Below, in pieces: positions 5,840-6,032 of a stretch of DNA of 6,032 bases (the first letter of the stretch is position 1; each line of letters starts with the position of its first letter). Under the pieces are notes generated by a model, which searched no databases, had not been told where the DNA came from, and saw nothing but the letters and a program-made list of their open reading frames with translations. The translations under genes were made by a program, and so were the position numbers. The stretch spans positions 1 to 6,032 of the forward strand of contig JAITBS010000315.1 in the NCBI GenBank assembly GCA_031283515.1. Reading direction: 5' to 3'. The DNA comes from Planctomycetaceae bacterium (GTDB taxonomy: Bacteria > Planctomycetota > Planctomycetia > Pirellulales > Thermoguttaceae).

Positions 5840-6030
5840 TTATTTTTTTCTTTTCCTCTTCGTCCTGAAAGAGCATTGGATAGTTGATAGGCATCATGCG
5901 TCAATAACATTACCTGAAATTGCTATTGTTTGGGTTTAAGCAAGGAATAGCCGAGTACATTTTTTTTTGAAGTTAGTTCGTGGTCGGTCATGTCCTGAGA
6001 AAAAGTGTTCCAAAAACAACCAAGTAAGGC
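5836..6030 (-). pseudogene. Possible 3' end of a minus-strand gene, interrupted by one in-frame TAG
   Basis: On the minus strand the frame starting at 6030 stays open from the window edge for 35 codons (ending NVLGYSLLKPKQ), then meets TAG at 5925-5923. The same frame continues for 28 more codons, including an ATG at 5910 and the stretch LTHDAYQLSNALSGRRGKE, to a TAA at 5838-5836. That TAA lies inside the tail of repeat copy C. The residues on both sides look protein-like rather than random, which suggests a gene end that has either acquired a nonsense mutation or simply stops at the TAG. No family is recognised. A 64-codon stretch with one stop is not rare enough in AT-rich DNA to exclude chance. 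Confidence 0.25.
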
Positions 6031-6032
6031 AT

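Overview
The window most resembles a planctomycete chromosome, probably of the Pirellulales/Thermoguttaceae type. The main reason is the 1286-residue exported protein at 646-4506. It combines a discoidin-like domain, a TolB-like propeller, a hydrazine-synthase-alpha-like (HzsA-related) region with c-type haem sites, and a C-terminal SUMF1/FGE-like domain. This style of giant secreted multi-domain cytochrome is characteristic of that phylum. The AT-leaning base composition would fit a host-associated or uncultured low-GC lineage. The taxonomic call is inference from protein style, not from a marker gene.

Layout. Bases 1-117 look like the last 38 codons of a plus-strand gene that enters from the left. 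Bases 118-645 hold no convincing gene but are rich in structure: a structured repeat (copy A, 193-273), a roughly 100-bp inverted repeat built from AATCTG units (340-439), a strong rho-independent terminator (483-522), a weak promoter candidate (536-564) and a small 5'UTR hairpin (591-611). The large cytochrome/SUMF1 gene follows (646-4506). After a 119-bp gap comes a stand-alone homocysteine S-methyltransferase (4626-5513) with its own good ribosome binding site. Downstream, 5556-5839 is a composite of two more copies of the structured repeat (B and C) in head-on inverted orientation, with further small hairpins and a terminator-like stem between them. The last 190 bases carry a weak minus-strand reading frame (6030-5836), interrupted by one TAG, which may be the decayed or read-through 3' end of a gene entering from the right.

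Function. The two complete genes point the same way, but nothing shows that they work together. The first product is predicted to act outside the cytoplasmic membrane, with two CxxCH haem sites. The second is a cytoplasmic zinc enzyme that makes methionine. The most distinctive content is (i) the HzsA-like/SUMF1 fusion, whose SUMF1 part appears to lack the catalytic cysteine pair of formylglycine-generating enzyme, and (ii) a three-copy family of hairpin-bearing intergenic repeats that brackets the two genes.
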